From Rhodococcus sp. IEGM 1381 (GTDB taxonomy: Bacteria; Actinomycetota; Actinomycetes; Mycobacteriales; Mycobacteriaceae): 64,000 nucleotides of DNA. The notes under the pieces are model-generated. The model was not told where the DNA came from and ran no database searches. It was given only the letters and a program-made list of their open reading frames with translations. A program made the translations under genes and the position numbers. This document shows, piece after piece, positions 45,560 to 54,593 of this stretch. Each line of letters opens with the position of its first letter. Position 1 is the first letter of the stretch. The stretch covers positions 62,001 through 126,000 of the forward strand of contig NZ_JASHKQ010000008.1 of assembly GCF_030056795.1 (NCBI RefSeq), given 5' to 3'.

Positions 45560-47250
45560 CCGTCAGAATCGGTAACTGTTCGGGCTTCTACGGAGACCGT
45601 CTCTCCGCCATGCGCGAGATGCTGGAGGGCGGCGAACTCGACTACCTCACCGGTGATTACCTCGCCGAGCTCACGATGCTCATCCTCGGCCGCGACCGGA
45701 TGAAGGACGCGACCCGTGGCTACGCCAAAACCTTTCTGCGCCAGGCCGAGGACTGCCTGGGTCTGGCACTCGACAAGGGTGTCAAGATCGTCGCCAACGC
45801 CGGTGGTCTGAATCCACGTGGCTTGGCCGAGGCGCTGGAGAAGCTCGACTCCGGTGCGAAAATCGCGTACGTCGACGGCGACGACCTTCTCGGCAGAGCG
45901 GCCGAACTCGGCCTCGGTAGCCCGTTGACCGCAAACGCCTACCTCGGCGCGTGGGGCATCGTGGAATGCCTGAACTCCGGTGCCGACGTCGTGGTCACCG
46001 GGCGCGTCACCGATGCCAGCGTGATCGTGGGACCCGCTGCGGCGCACTTCGGTTGGACGCCGACCGATTACGACGCCCTGGCCGGAGCCGTGATCGCCGG
46101 ACACGTCATCGAATGTGGAACTCAGGCGACGGGCGGGAACTACTCGTTCTTCACCGAGATTGCCGATCTGTCGCGCCCGGGCTTCCCGATCGCAGAGATC
46201 AACAACGACGGGTCGAGCGTCATCACCAAGCACGAGGGCACCGGCGGCGCGGTCAGTGTCGGTACCGTGACTGCCCAGTTGCTGTACGAAATCACCGGCG
46301 GTCGCTACGCGAACCCTGACGTCACCGCACGGATCGACTCAGCGATCCTGACGCAGGAATCCAGCGATCGGGTGTCCATCGCCGGTGTGACCGGCGAAGC
46401 GCCGCCGCCCACCTACAAGGTCTCGCTCAACGCGCTCGGTGGCTTCCGCAACGAATTCACGATGGTGCTCACCGGCCTGGACATCGAGGCCAAAGCTGCA
46501 CTTGCACAGAGTCAATTCGAGTCCTGGCTCACCGCACGGCCGACCGAACTGAACTGGACGCTGGTGCGCACCGACAAGCCGGACGCCGAGACGGAGGAGA
46601 CGGCCAGCGCCCTGCTGCGCTGCGTGGCTCGCGACAGCAACCCCGACGCCGTCGGACGTCAGTTCTCAGCGGTGGCAGTCGAACTCGCACTGGCCAGCTA
46701 CCCCGGATTCTCGGTCACCGCACCGCCGGGAAACGGAGCGCCTTACGGAGTGTTCACGGCAGGTTTTGTCGACGCGGCCCAGGTGCCGCACGTTGCGCAT
46801 CTCGCCGACGGCACCGAAAGTGCCATCGCACCGTCCAAGGAAACGCGGGCATTGGAACCCCTCGATGAACCGACGCTCCCGGCACCGAGAGCAGCCGAAG
46901 CGACCATCCGGCTTCCACTCGGAACCGTCGCCGCGGCCCGAAGCGGCGACAAGGGCGGCAATGCCAACGTAGGGGTCTGGGTCCGTACCGATGACGAATT
47001 CGCTTGGCTCGCTCACGCGTTGACGGTCGAGACCCTGAAGAAGATGTTGCCCGAGGCCGAGCAACTCACTGTCACTCGGCATGTGCTGCCGAACCTGCGA
47101 GCGGTCAACTTCGTCATCGAGGGCATCCTCGGGCAAGGCGTGGCATCGCAGGCCAGGTTCGATCCACAGGCCAAGGGGCTCGGTGAATGGCTGCGGTCGC
47201 GGCACATCGACATCCCCGAAACGATTGCTTACAAAGGAGAACTCGGATGA
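45556..47250 (+). CDS. AtuA-like (DUF1446) acyclic terpene/acyl-CoA utilisation protein
   Basis: A 564-residue protein of the AtuA/DUF1446 family. [44 protein letters not shown] N-terminus, [17 protein letters not shown] and [19 protein letters not shown] are family hallmarks. The C-terminal 100 residues ([23 protein letters not shown]) are the AtuA-associated domain that is fused in some members. AtuA is required for citronellol/geraniol breakdown in Pseudomonas, but its chemistry is unresolved. Start and stop both overlap neighbours by ATGA, so it is translationally coupled in the operon. Confidence 0.9.
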   Translation: MTVRIGNCSGFYGDRLSAMREMLEGGELDYLTGDYLAELTMLILGRDRMKDATRGYAKTFLRQAEDCLGLALDKGVKIVANAGGLNPRGLAEALEKLDSGAKIAYVDGDDLLGRAAELGLGSPLTANAYLGAWGIVECLNSGADVVVTGRVTDASVIVGPAAAHFGWTPTDYDALAGAVIAGHVIECGTQATGGNYSFFTEIADLSRPGFPIAEINNDGSSVITKHEGTGGAVSVGTVTAQLLYEITGGRYANPDVTARIDSAILTQESSDRVSIAGVTGEAPPPTYKVSLNALGGFRNEFTMVLTGLDIEAKAALAQSQFESWLTARPTELNWTLVRTDKPDAETEETASALLRCVARDSNPDAVGRQFSAVAVELALASYPGFSVTAPPGNGAPYGVFTAGFVDAAQVPHVAHLADGTESAIAPSKETRALEPLDEPTLPAPRAAEATIRLPLGTVAAARSGDKGGNANVGVWVRTDDEFAWLAHALTVETLKKMLPEAEQLTVTRHVLPNLRAVNFVIEGILGQGVASQARFDPQAKGLGEWLRSRHIDIPETIAYKGELG

Positions 47251-48395
47251 GCATCTGGACTACGCCTGAGCGTCAGCAGCTTCGCAAGACCGTCCGTAGC
47301 TTCGTCGAGCAGGACATTGCGCCGCACATGAATCAGTGGGAGACCGACGGCGAGATCCCGCGCGATCTGCACAAGAAGGCGGCAGCTCTCGGTCTGATCG
47401 GTGCCGGCTTCCCCGAGGAGGTCGGCGGGGACGGTGGAGATCTGGCCGACGCGGTCGTGATCTGCGAGGAGATGCATCAGGCCGGTGCGTCCGGCGGGCT
47501 TTTCGCATCGCTGTTCACCAGCGGAATCTCCCTGCCGCACTTGGTGGCTGCGGGCGACGCCGACCAGATCGAGAAGTGGGTGCGGCCCACGCTGGCTGGG
47601 GAGAAGATCGGATCGCTGGCGATCACCGAGCCGGGCGGCGGCTCCGACGTCGGCCACCTGAAGACGAAGGCCGTCAAAGACGGTGAGCACTACGTCGTCA
47701 ACGGTTCCAAGACGTACATCACCTCGGGGTGCCGAGCCGATTTCGTCGTCACCGCGGTCCGCACCGGTGGCGACGGTGCCGCCGGCGTCTCGCTGCTCGT
47801 CATCGAGAAGGGCACACCCGGGTTCGAGGTCACCAGCAAGCTCGACAAGATGGGCTGGCGCGCATCCGATACCGCGGAGCTCTCGTTCGTCGACGCCCGA
47901 GTGCCGGTGAGCAACCTGGTCGGTGCCGAGAACAGTGGCTTCGCGCAGATCGCGCAGGCGTTTCTCACCGAGCGCATCGCCCTTGCCGCCCAGGCCTACG
48001 CCAGCGCGCAGCGATGCCTCGATCTCACTCTGCAGTGGGTCCGCGATCGCGAGACGTTCGGAAAGCCGCTCATCGCACGGCAATCCGTGCAGAACACTGT
48101 CACCGAGATGGCTCGCAAGATCGACATCGCCCGCGTCTACACCCGCTCCCTCGTCGAGAGGTCCATGCAGGAGAAGCACGACTTCATCGCCGAGGTCTGC
48201 TTCGCGAAGAACACCGCCGTCGAATCCGGAGAGTGGGTCGCCAATGCGGCGGTGCAACTCTTCGGGGGGCTCGGCTACATGCGTGAGAGCGAAGTCGAGC
48301 GTCAGTACCGCGACATGCGCATCCTCGGTATCGGCGGCGGAACCACCGAAATCCTCACCGGACTGGCAGCAAAACGATTGGGGTACCAGGCATGA
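47247..48395 (+). CDS. Acyl-CoA dehydrogenase
   Basis: A 382-residue FAD-dependent acyl-CoA dehydrogenase. SLAITEPGGGSDVGHLKTKA (residues about 119-138) is the FAD/substrate signature. AVQLFGGLGYMRESEVERQYRDMRI and GGGTTEILTGL near the end contain the second signature and the catalytic Glu position. AAAGGAG precedes the ATG by seven bases. Within this operon it probably makes the alpha,beta-unsaturated acyl-CoA that is then carboxylated, as CitAcyl-CoA dehydrogenase (AtuD) or isovaleryl-CoA dehydrogenase (LiuA) do; which substrate is used is not clear. Confidence 0.93.
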   Translation: MSIWTTPERQQLRKTVRSFVEQDIAPHMNQWETDGEIPRDLHKKAAALGLIGAGFPEEVGGDGGDLADAVVICEEMHQAGASGGLFASLFTSGISLPHLVAAGDADQIEKWVRPTLAGEKIGSLAITEPGGGSDVGHLKTKAVKDGEHYVVNGSKTYITSGCRADFVVTAVRTGGDGAAGVSLLVIEKGTPGFEVTSKLDKMGWRASDTAELSFVDARVPVSNLVGAENSGFAQIAQAFLTERIALAAQAYASAQRCLDLTLQWVRDRETFGKPLIARQSVQNTVTEMARKIDIARVYTRSLVERSMQEKHDFIAEVCFAKNTAVESGEWVANAAVQLFGGLGYMRESEVERQYRDMRILGIGGGTTEILTGLAAKRLGYQA

Positions 48396-49990
48396 GCGTG
48401 CTGAAGTCCACCCTCGACACCGCGTCGGAACAGTATTCCGGTGCCACCGAGGCGATGCACACCAAACTCGCCGAGATCGACGCCGAACACGACAAGGCTC
48501 TCCTCGGCGGCGGTGAAAAGTACGTGGCGCGACACAAGAAGCGCGGCAAGCTCCTCGCCCGCGAACGCATCGAGCTCCTGATCGACGAGGACTCCGCGTT
48601 TCTCGAACTGTGCCCACTTGCAGCCTGGGGCAGTGACTTTCCCGTGGGGGCCAGCACCGTCATGGGCATCGGCGTCGTGTGCGGAGTCGAATGCCTCATC
48701 GTCGCCAACGATCCGACGGTCCGCGGTGGAGCCAGCAACCCGTGGACTCTCAAGAAGGGGTTCCGCGGTAACGACATTGCGACCCAGAACCGACTGCCGG
48801 TGATCTCCCTGGTCGAATCCGGCGGTGCCGATCTGCCGACCCAGAAGGAGGTGTTCATCCCCGGCGGACGCATGTTTCGCGATCTGACGCAGCTTTCGGC
48901 GGCCGGCATTCCCACGATCGCGTTGGTGTTCGGTAACTCCACTGCCGGCGGTGCGTACATTCCCGGGATGTCCGATCACGTGGTCATGATCAAGGAACAA
49001 TCCAAAGTGTTCCTCGCCGGCCCGCCGCTGGTCAAGATGGCCACCGGTGAGGACTCGGACGACGAGTCGCTCGGCGGTGCCGAGATGCATGCCCGAAAGT
49101 CTGGTCTCGCAGACTATTTCGCCGTCGACGAGCAGGATGCGATCCGTATCGGACGCAGCATCGTCTCGCGGTTGAACTGGAAGAAGAAGGGCCCGGAGCC
49201 GCGCGCCGAGATCATCGAGCCGCTGGCCGACCCCGAGGATCTGCTCGGCATCGTCCCCACCGACCTGAAGATCCCGTTCGACCCCCGCGAGGTGATCGCC
49301 CGCATCGTCGACGGCTCCGATTTCGACGAGTTCAAGCCCATGTACGGCGGCTCGCTCGTCACCGGATGGGCCGAGCTGCACGGCTATCCCATCGGCATCC
49401 TGGCCAATGCACGCGGTGTGCTGTTCAGCGAGGAATCGCAGAAGGCAACGCAGTTCATCCAGCTCGCCAACCGGTCGAACACGCCACTGTTGTTCCTGCA
49501 CAACACCACCGGCTACATGGTCGGCAAGGAATACGAGGAAGGCGGGATGATCAAGCACGGCTCGATGATGATCAACGCCGTCTCCAACTCGACGGTTCCG
49601 CACATCTCGATCCTGCTCGGTGCGTCCTACGGTGCCGGTCACTACGGCATGTGCGGCCGCGCCTTCGACCCGCGATTCCTGTTCGCCTGGCCGTCGAGCA
49701 AATCTGCCGTCATGGGCGGCGCGCAGCTCGCCGGCGTCATCTCCATCGTCGGCCGGGCCGCCGCCGAGGCTCGCGGCCAGGCGTTCGACGCGGAGGCCGA
49801 CGCCGGAATGCGCGCGATGATCGAGGCACAGATCGAAGCCGAGTCGCTGCCCATGTTCCTCTCCGGACGCCTCTACGACGACGGCGTCATCGACCCTCGT
49901 GATACCCGCACGGTAGTGGGAATGTGCCTGTCGGCCATCGCCTCTGCCCCGATCGAAGGCACCGCCAACTTCGGTGTCTTCCGGATGTGA
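48392..49990 (+). CDS. Acyl-CoA carboxylase beta (carboxyltransferase) subunit
   Basis: A 532-residue carboxyltransferase of the MCC/GCC beta type (LiuB/AtuC/AccD1-like). It transfers CO2 from carboxybiotin to an enoyl-CoA. The N-terminal half has ARERIELLIDEDSAFLEL and SGGADLPTQKEVFIPGGRMF; the C-terminal half has FLHNTTGYMVGKEYEEGGMI and GASYGAGHYGMCGRAFDPRF, the oxyanion-forming Gly/Ala motifs. It overlaps the upstream dehydrogenase (ATGA) and is four bases from the alpha-subunit start. Homology cannot separate methylcrotonyl- from geranyl-CoA carboxylase here. Confidence 0.94.
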   Translation: MSVLKSTLDTASEQYSGATEAMHTKLAEIDAEHDKALLGGGEKYVARHKKRGKLLARERIELLIDEDSAFLELCPLAAWGSDFPVGASTVMGIGVVCGVECLIVANDPTVRGGASNPWTLKKGFRGNDIATQNRLPVISLVESGGADLPTQKEVFIPGGRMFRDLTQLSAAGIPTIALVFGNSTAGGAYIPGMSDHVVMIKEQSKVFLAGPPLVKMATGEDSDDESLGGAEMHARKSGLADYFAVDEQDAIRIGRSIVSRLNWKKKGPEPRAEIIEPLADPEDLLGIVPTDLKIPFDPREVIARIVDGSDFDEFKPMYGGSLVTGWAELHGYPIGILANARGVLFSEESQKATQFIQLANRSNTPLLFLHNTTGYMVGKEYEEGGMIKHGSMMINAVSNSTVPHISILLGASYGAGHYGMCGRAFDPRFLFAWPSSKSAVMGGAQLAGVISIVGRAAAEARGQAFDAEADAGMRAMIEAQIEAESLPMFLSGRLYDDGVIDPRDTRTVVGMCLSAIASAPIEGTANFGVFRM

Positions 49991-49994
49991 AGCC

Positions 49995-51983
49995 ATGACC
50001 GTATCGTCCGTCCTCGTAGCCAACCGCGGCGAAATTGCCCGCCGTGTCTTCACTACCTGTCGCGCCGAAGGCATCGACACCGTCGCGGTGTTCTCCGACG
50101 CCGACGCCAATTCCCCGCACGTGCGCGAGGCCGACTCCGCGGTGCGCCTACCCGGCAACAGCTCGTCGGAGACCTACCTTCGCGGCGACGCGGTCATCGC
50201 AGCGGCGGTACACGCCGGTGCCGACGCAGTGCATCCGGGATACGGATTCCTCTCCGAGAACGCGGAATTCGCCCGGCAGGTCCTCGACGCCGGTTTGACG
50301 TGGATCGGACCGCCCGTCAAGGCCATCGAGTCGATGGGCTCGAAGGTCGAGTCCAAGAAGATGATGGCCGACGCCGGAGTTCCGGTACTGACGCAGCTCG
50401 ATCCCGAGTCGGTCACCGAGAACGAACTCCCGGTGCTGATCAAGGCCTCCGCGGGTGGCGGCGGTCGCGGTATGCGGATCGTGCGCAGCCTCGATACGCT
50501 GCAGTCCGAAATCGAAGCAGCGGGGCGAGAAGCACTGTCGGCGTTCGGTGACGGAACGGTGTTCGTCGAGCGCTACATCGAGACCGGACGACACATCGAA
50601 GTTCAGGTCATGGCCGATCGCTTCGGCACGGTGTGGACGGTGGGCGAGCGCGAGTGCTCGATCCAACGCAGACATCAGAAGGTCGTCGAGGAAGCACCGT
50701 CACCGCTCGTCGAACGCATCGACGGCATGCGCGAGAAGCTTTTCGATGCAGCAACACTCGCCACCGAGGCCATCGGCTACGAGGGCGCGGGCACCGTCGA
50801 ATTTCTCGCCGACGAGAAGGGCAACTTCTTTTTCCTCGAGATGAACACCCGTCTACAGGTGGAGCACCCGGTCACCGAATGCACGACGGGTCTGGATCTG
50901 GTGGCGCTGCAGATTCGGGTGGCGGCGGGGGAGCGGTTGCCCGCCGAGCAACCGGCGGCGCGCGGTCACTCGATCGAGGTTCGTCTGTACGCAGAGGATC
51001 CGGCTCAGGATTGGCAGCCGCAAAGCGGTGCCGTGCACCGATTCGAGATTCCCGGTGCACAGTTCGAGGTGCTGGACAAGGCCGGAATCAGAGTGGATTC
51101 CGGCGTCGAGTCCGGCAGTGTGGTGAGCACGCATTACGACCCGATGCTCGCGAAGGTCATCTCGTTCGCACCGACGCGAGACCAGGCGGCGAATCTGCTG
51201 GCGAAAGCGTTGCAGCGAGCCACGATCCACGGACTGAAGACCAACCGAGATCTACTGGTCAACATCCTGCGGCACCCGTCGTTCCTGGCCGGCGACACCG
51301 ACACCGCGTTCTTCGATACCCACGGCCTCGATGTGCTGTCGCAACCGATCGCGCAGGGGCGCGGCGTGGAGCTGTCGTCGCTCGCTGCAGCGCTCGCAGA
51401 CGCGGCGAACAACACGGCGCAGGCACGTGTGAACCGTGGACTACCCGGCGGCTGGCGCAACCTCCGGTCGCAGCCGCAGCGAAAAACGTACGACGACAGG
51501 ACGGTCGAATACTCGATCGGACGCGGCGGACTCGCCGCTTCGGTAGACGGTGTCTCGCTGGACGGCGTCGAACTCGTCGAGCACACACCGACATCGGTGA
51601 CGCTCGACGACGGTGGCATCAGGCGCATCTTCGAAGTGCACAGTTACGGATCCGATGTGTTCGTCGATTCGGCGCTCGGGCCGGTTCGTCTGGTCCGAGC
51701 CCCGCGGTTCACCGACCCCACCGACGAGGTGGCGGCGGGGTCGCTGCTGGCTCCGATGCCGGGCAGCGTCATCAGAATCGCTGCTGCGCAGGGCGATACC
51801 GTCACCGCGGGTCAACCGATCCTGTGGCTCGAGGCGATGAAGATGGAACACACGGTGACCGCACCTGCAGACGGTGTGCTCATCGAATTGAACGTAGTGG
51901 AAGGTCAACAAGTCGAAGTCGGCGCAGTTCTGGCCGTTGTCACCGAAGAAGTGGTCACCGAACAGGGAGCGGATCAATCATGA
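49995..51983 (+). CDS. Acyl-CoA carboxylase alpha (biotin carboxylase and BCCP) subunit
   Basis: A 662-residue biotin-dependent subunit. SVLVANRGEIARRVFTTCRA opens the biotin carboxylase domain, KASAGGGGRGMRIVRS is the ATP-grasp glycine loop near residue 152, and EMNTRLQVEHPVTE is the catalytic signature near 282. The C-terminal carrier domain has WLEAMKMEHTVTAP, whose Lys carries biotin, near residue 615. It works with the beta subunit just upstream. ATG 49995 is used; an earlier in-frame start lies inside that gene. The biotin requirement links it to the bioYMN operon at 25.6 kb. Confidence 0.95.
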   Translation: MTVSSVLVANRGEIARRVFTTCRAEGIDTVAVFSDADANSPHVREADSAVRLPGNSSSETYLRGDAVIAAAVHAGADAVHPGYGFLSENAEFARQVLDAGLTWIGPPVKAIESMGSKVESKKMMADAGVPVLTQLDPESVTENELPVLIKASAGGGGRGMRIVRSLDTLQSEIEAAGREALSAFGDGTVFVERYIETGRHIEVQVMADRFGTVWTVGERECSIQRRHQKVVEEAPSPLVERIDGMREKLFDAATLATEAIGYEGAGTVEFLADEKGNFFFLEMNTRLQVEHPVTECTTGLDLVALQIRVAAGERLPAEQPAARGHSIEVRLYAEDPAQDWQPQSGAVHRFEIPGAQFEVLDKAGIRVDSGVESGSVVSTHYDPMLAKVISFAPTRDQAANLLAKALQRATIHGLKTNRDLLVNILRHPSFLAGDTDTAFFDTHGLDVLSQPIAQGRGVELSSLAAALADAANNTAQARVNRGLPGGWRNLRSQPQRKTYDDRTVEYSIGRGGLAASVDGVSLDGVELVEHTPTSVTLDDGGIRRIFEVHSYGSDVFVDSALGPVRLVRAPRFTDPTDEVAAGSLLAPMPGSVIRIAAAQGDTVTAGQPILWLEAMKMEHTVTAPADGVLIELNVVEGQQVEVGAVLAVVTEEVVTEQGADQS

Positions 51984-53140
51984 GTTTCATCGAGACCGAA
52001 GAGCAGAAGGGACTGCGCAACGCGGTCTCGTCACTGGGCAAGCGCTACAACTACATCGACTACGTCCTGCCCAAAGCGCGCAAGGGTGAGCCGCTGACCG
52101 AACTGTGGAACGAGGCGGGCAAACTCGGCTTCCTCGGCGTCAATCTGCCCGAGGAATACGGCGGTGGCGGCGCAGGCATCTACGAGCTCGCGCTCGTCCA
52201 GGAAGAGCTTGCCGCGCACGGTGCCGGTCTGTTGCTCGTCGTCGTCAGCCCGGCGATCTGCGGCACCATCATCGGCAAGTACGGCACGGCAGACCAGAAG
52301 CAGGAGTGGCTCACCGCTCTCGCCGACGGGTCCAAGATCATGGTCTTCGGGATCACCGAACCCGACGCCGGATCGAACTCGCATCAGATCACCACCACCG
52401 CGCGTCGCGACGGTGACGAATGGATCTTGAAGGGCAACAAGATCTACATCTCCGGTGTCGATCAGGCCGATGCGGTCCTGATCGTCGCACGGACCGAGGA
52501 TTCCAAGACCGGCAAGCTCAAGCCGGCGCTGTTCATCGTGCCCGCCGACGCTCCGGGACTGCAGAAGACGCAGATGGAGATGGACATCGTCGAGCCCGAT
52601 CACCAGTTCGTGCTGTTCCTCGACGACGTTCGGCTGCCCGCCGAGGCGCTCGTCGGTGAGGCCGACGCTGCCCTGATGCAGCTGTTCGCGGGACTGAACC
52701 CCGAGCGCATTCTCGGGGCCGCGATGGCTGTCGGTATGGGTCGCTACGCTCTGGACGCGGCGATCAAATACGCCAACGAGCGGACTGTCTGGAAGACGCC
52801 GATCGGCGCACACCAGGGCTTGGCGCACCCGTTGGCGCAGTGCAAGATCGAGCTGGAGTTGGCGAAACTGATGATGCAGAAGGCCGCGGTGCTCTACGAC
52901 TCCGGCGACGATTTCGGTGCTGCGGAAGCGGCCAACATGGCGAAATACGCTGCGGCCGAAGCCAGTATCAAGGCGCTGGATCAGGCGATCCAGACCCACG
53001 GTGGTGCCGGCTTGAGCAGCGAGTACGGCTTGGCTGCGATGCTCGGGGCCGCCCGCATCGCCCGCGTCGCGCCGGTGAGTCGGGAGATGATCCTCAACTT
53101 CGTGAGCCAGCACTCGCTCGGACTGCCGAGAAGCTACTGA
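51980..53140 (+). CDS. Acyl-CoA dehydrogenase (second of the operon)
   Basis: A 386-residue acyl-CoA dehydrogenase of a different subgroup from the first. MVFGITEPDAGSNSHQITTTA (residues about 117-137) is the flavin/substrate motif. The C-terminus ends ARIARVAPVSREMILNFVSQ...LGLPRSY, where the Glu of SREMI occupies the place of the catalytic base. Start and stop overlap neighbours (ATGA and TGATG). Two dehydrogenases in one operon suggest two oxidation steps or two substrate branches. Confidence 0.93.
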   Translation: MSFIETEEQKGLRNAVSSLGKRYNYIDYVLPKARKGEPLTELWNEAGKLGFLGVNLPEEYGGGGAGIYELALVQEELAAHGAGLLLVVVSPAICGTIIGKYGTADQKQEWLTALADGSKIMVFGITEPDAGSNSHQITTTARRDGDEWILKGNKIYISGVDQADAVLIVARTEDSKTGKLKPALFIVPADAPGLQKTQMEMDIVEPDHQFVLFLDDVRLPAEALVGEADAALMQLFAGLNPERILGAAMAVGMGRYALDAAIKYANERTVWKTPIGAHQGLAHPLAQCKIELELAKLMMQKAAVLYDSGDDFGAAEAANMAKYAAAEASIKALDQAIQTHGGAGLSSEYGLAAMLGAARIARVAPVSREMILNFVSQHSLGLPRSY

Positions 53141-53892
53141 TGGCCGTTCTCGTCGAGTCGGGCAAAGACACAGCGTATTTGACGTTGGATTCGCCGCGGA
53201 ACCGAAACGCGCTGTCGTCAGTGTTGGTGGAGGAGCTGACAGCGGGCCTCATCGCTGCAGCGCACGACGACGACGTCAGAACGATCGTGCTCGGCCACAC
53301 CGGCACCACGTTCTGTGCCGGTGCCGACCTCAGAGAGGCCGGGGCGTCGCCGGAACTTCGCACTCGGCAGATGCTGGATCTGATGCGGCTGATCATCGAC
53401 ACCCCGAAACCCGTCGTCGTGCAGATCGACGGGCATGTGCGGGCAGGTGGAATGGGGCTCGTCGCGGCCTGCGATATTGCGGTCGCCGGACCCCAGAGTT
53501 CGTTCGCGCTGACGGAGGTTCGCCTCGGCCTGGCGGCATCGGTCATCTCGGTGGCCGTGCTGCCGCGGCTTTCGTCCCGTACGGCGAGTCGCTACTTCCT
53601 CACCGGGGAGACGTTCGACGGTGCCACCGCCGAGGCGATCGGTCTGATCACCGTGGCCGACGCCGTTCCCGCGGCAGCGGTGGCCGACTACATGATCATG
53701 TTTCGGAAGTGTTCGCCGCAGGGCCTGGCCGAGTCGAAACTCCTCACCACGGCCGCGATCAGGCGCGAGATCGACGAACGCGGGACGGCCGTCGCCGAGC
53801 AATCGGCCAGGTTGTTTGCGTCCGACGAGGCCCGAGAGGGGATGATGTCCTTTCTGGAGAAGAGGCCCCCGTCCTGGGTCATCGAAAAATAG
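53140..53892 (+). CDS. Enoyl-CoA hydratase/isomerase-family protein
   Basis: A 250-residue crotonase-fold enzyme. TTFCAGADLREAG near residue 62 and QIDGHVRAGGMGLVAACDIAVA near 95-115 form the oxyanion hole and CoA-binding region; FALTEVRLGLA carries a Glu at one catalytic position. It probably hydrates the carboxylated enoyl-CoA product (AtuE/LiuC-like role), inferred from the operon. The ATG shares its A with the preceding TGA. Confidence 0.92.
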   Translation: MAVLVESGKDTAYLTLDSPRNRNALSSVLVEELTAGLIAAAHDDDVRTIVLGHTGTTFCAGADLREAGASPELRTRQMLDLMRLIIDTPKPVVVQIDGHVRAGGMGLVAACDIAVAGPQSSFALTEVRLGLAASVISVAVLPRLSSRTASRYFLTGETFDGATAEAIGLITVADAVPAAAVADYMIMFRKCSPQGLAESKLLTTAAIRREIDERGTAVAEQSARLFASDEAREGMMSFLEKRPPSWVIEK

Positions 53893-53918
53893 GTCGGCGG
53901 AGAAGTAGGGAGATTGTG

Positions 53919-54545
53919 ATGGCGCGCGAACCCAAGCAGGACCGCAGCAGGGTGACGCGCCAGCGACTGCTCGAGGCGACGATCGACTCGCTCGCCGAGC
54001 AGGGCTGGGTAGCCACGACGGTCGGTGTCGTCGCCGAACGCGCCGGCGTCTCGCGCGGTGCGACCCAACACCATTTCCCGACGCGTGAGGACCTGATCAC
54101 CGGGGCGCTCGAGTACATGTTCGACACTCGAATGGACCGTGCACGCCGCGAGGCGCAGGAGATTCCGGCCGGGCCTGGACGGACGAAGCTCGTCGTGGAG
54201 CGACTCGTCGAGTACTACACCGGCCCGATGTTCAAAGCAGCACTGCAGGTCTGGACTGCGGCATCGGCAGATCCCGAGTTGCGCGATCGAATCGTGCCCC
54301 TCGAAGAACGGTTCGGTCGCCGTGCCCACCAGATGGCTGTCGAGAACCTCGGAGTCGACGACAACGATCCCGTCACTCACCGCCTCGTGCAGGCGACCCT
54401 CGACCTCGCCCGCGGTCTCGGATTGGCCGACGTCCTCACCGACGACGCGCGGCGACGCGTCGAAATCGTCCGCACGTGGGCCGATGTTCTCGACGCCTCA
54501 CTGAACGCGAGGCACTCCGTCGTCGCCGGTTCGGTAGCCGGGTAG
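53919..54545 (+). CDS. TetR-family regulator of the acyl-CoA operon
   Basis: A 208-residue TetR protein: RQRLLEATIDSLAEQGWVATTVGVVAERAGVSRGATQHHF-type HTH at residues about 15-55, then an all-helical ligand domain. GGGAG lies about eight bases before the ATG; a GTG directly upstream is in frame. It is the last gene of the catabolic operon, 26 bases after the hydratase, and the perfect palindrome at 44700-44717 is its likely operator. An acyl-CoA ligand is plausible but unproven. Confidence 0.9.
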   Translation: MAREPKQDRSRVTRQRLLEATIDSLAEQGWVATTVGVVAERAGVSRGATQHHFPTREDLITGALEYMFDTRMDRARREAQEIPAGPGRTKLVVERLVEYYTGPMFKAALQVWTAASADPELRDRIVPLEERFGRRAHQMAVENLGVDDNDPVTHRLVQATLDLARGLGLADVLTDDARRRVEIVRTWADVLDASLNARHSVVAGSVAG

Positions 54546-54593
54546 AACTCGCAGGCTCTGCAGCACCGACGAACCTGTGCTTGAGTCTGGCGG

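Noticed and set aside
48302..50158. 618-codon minus-strand frame opposite the carboxylase beta gene
   Set aside because: Mirror frame of a conserved gene with no motif or ribosome site.
50633..51979. Upstream extension of the second acyl-CoA dehydrogenase frame
   Set aside because: This part is an Arg-rich shadow of the carboxylase alpha gene; the real start at 51980 overlaps the alpha stop as ATGA.
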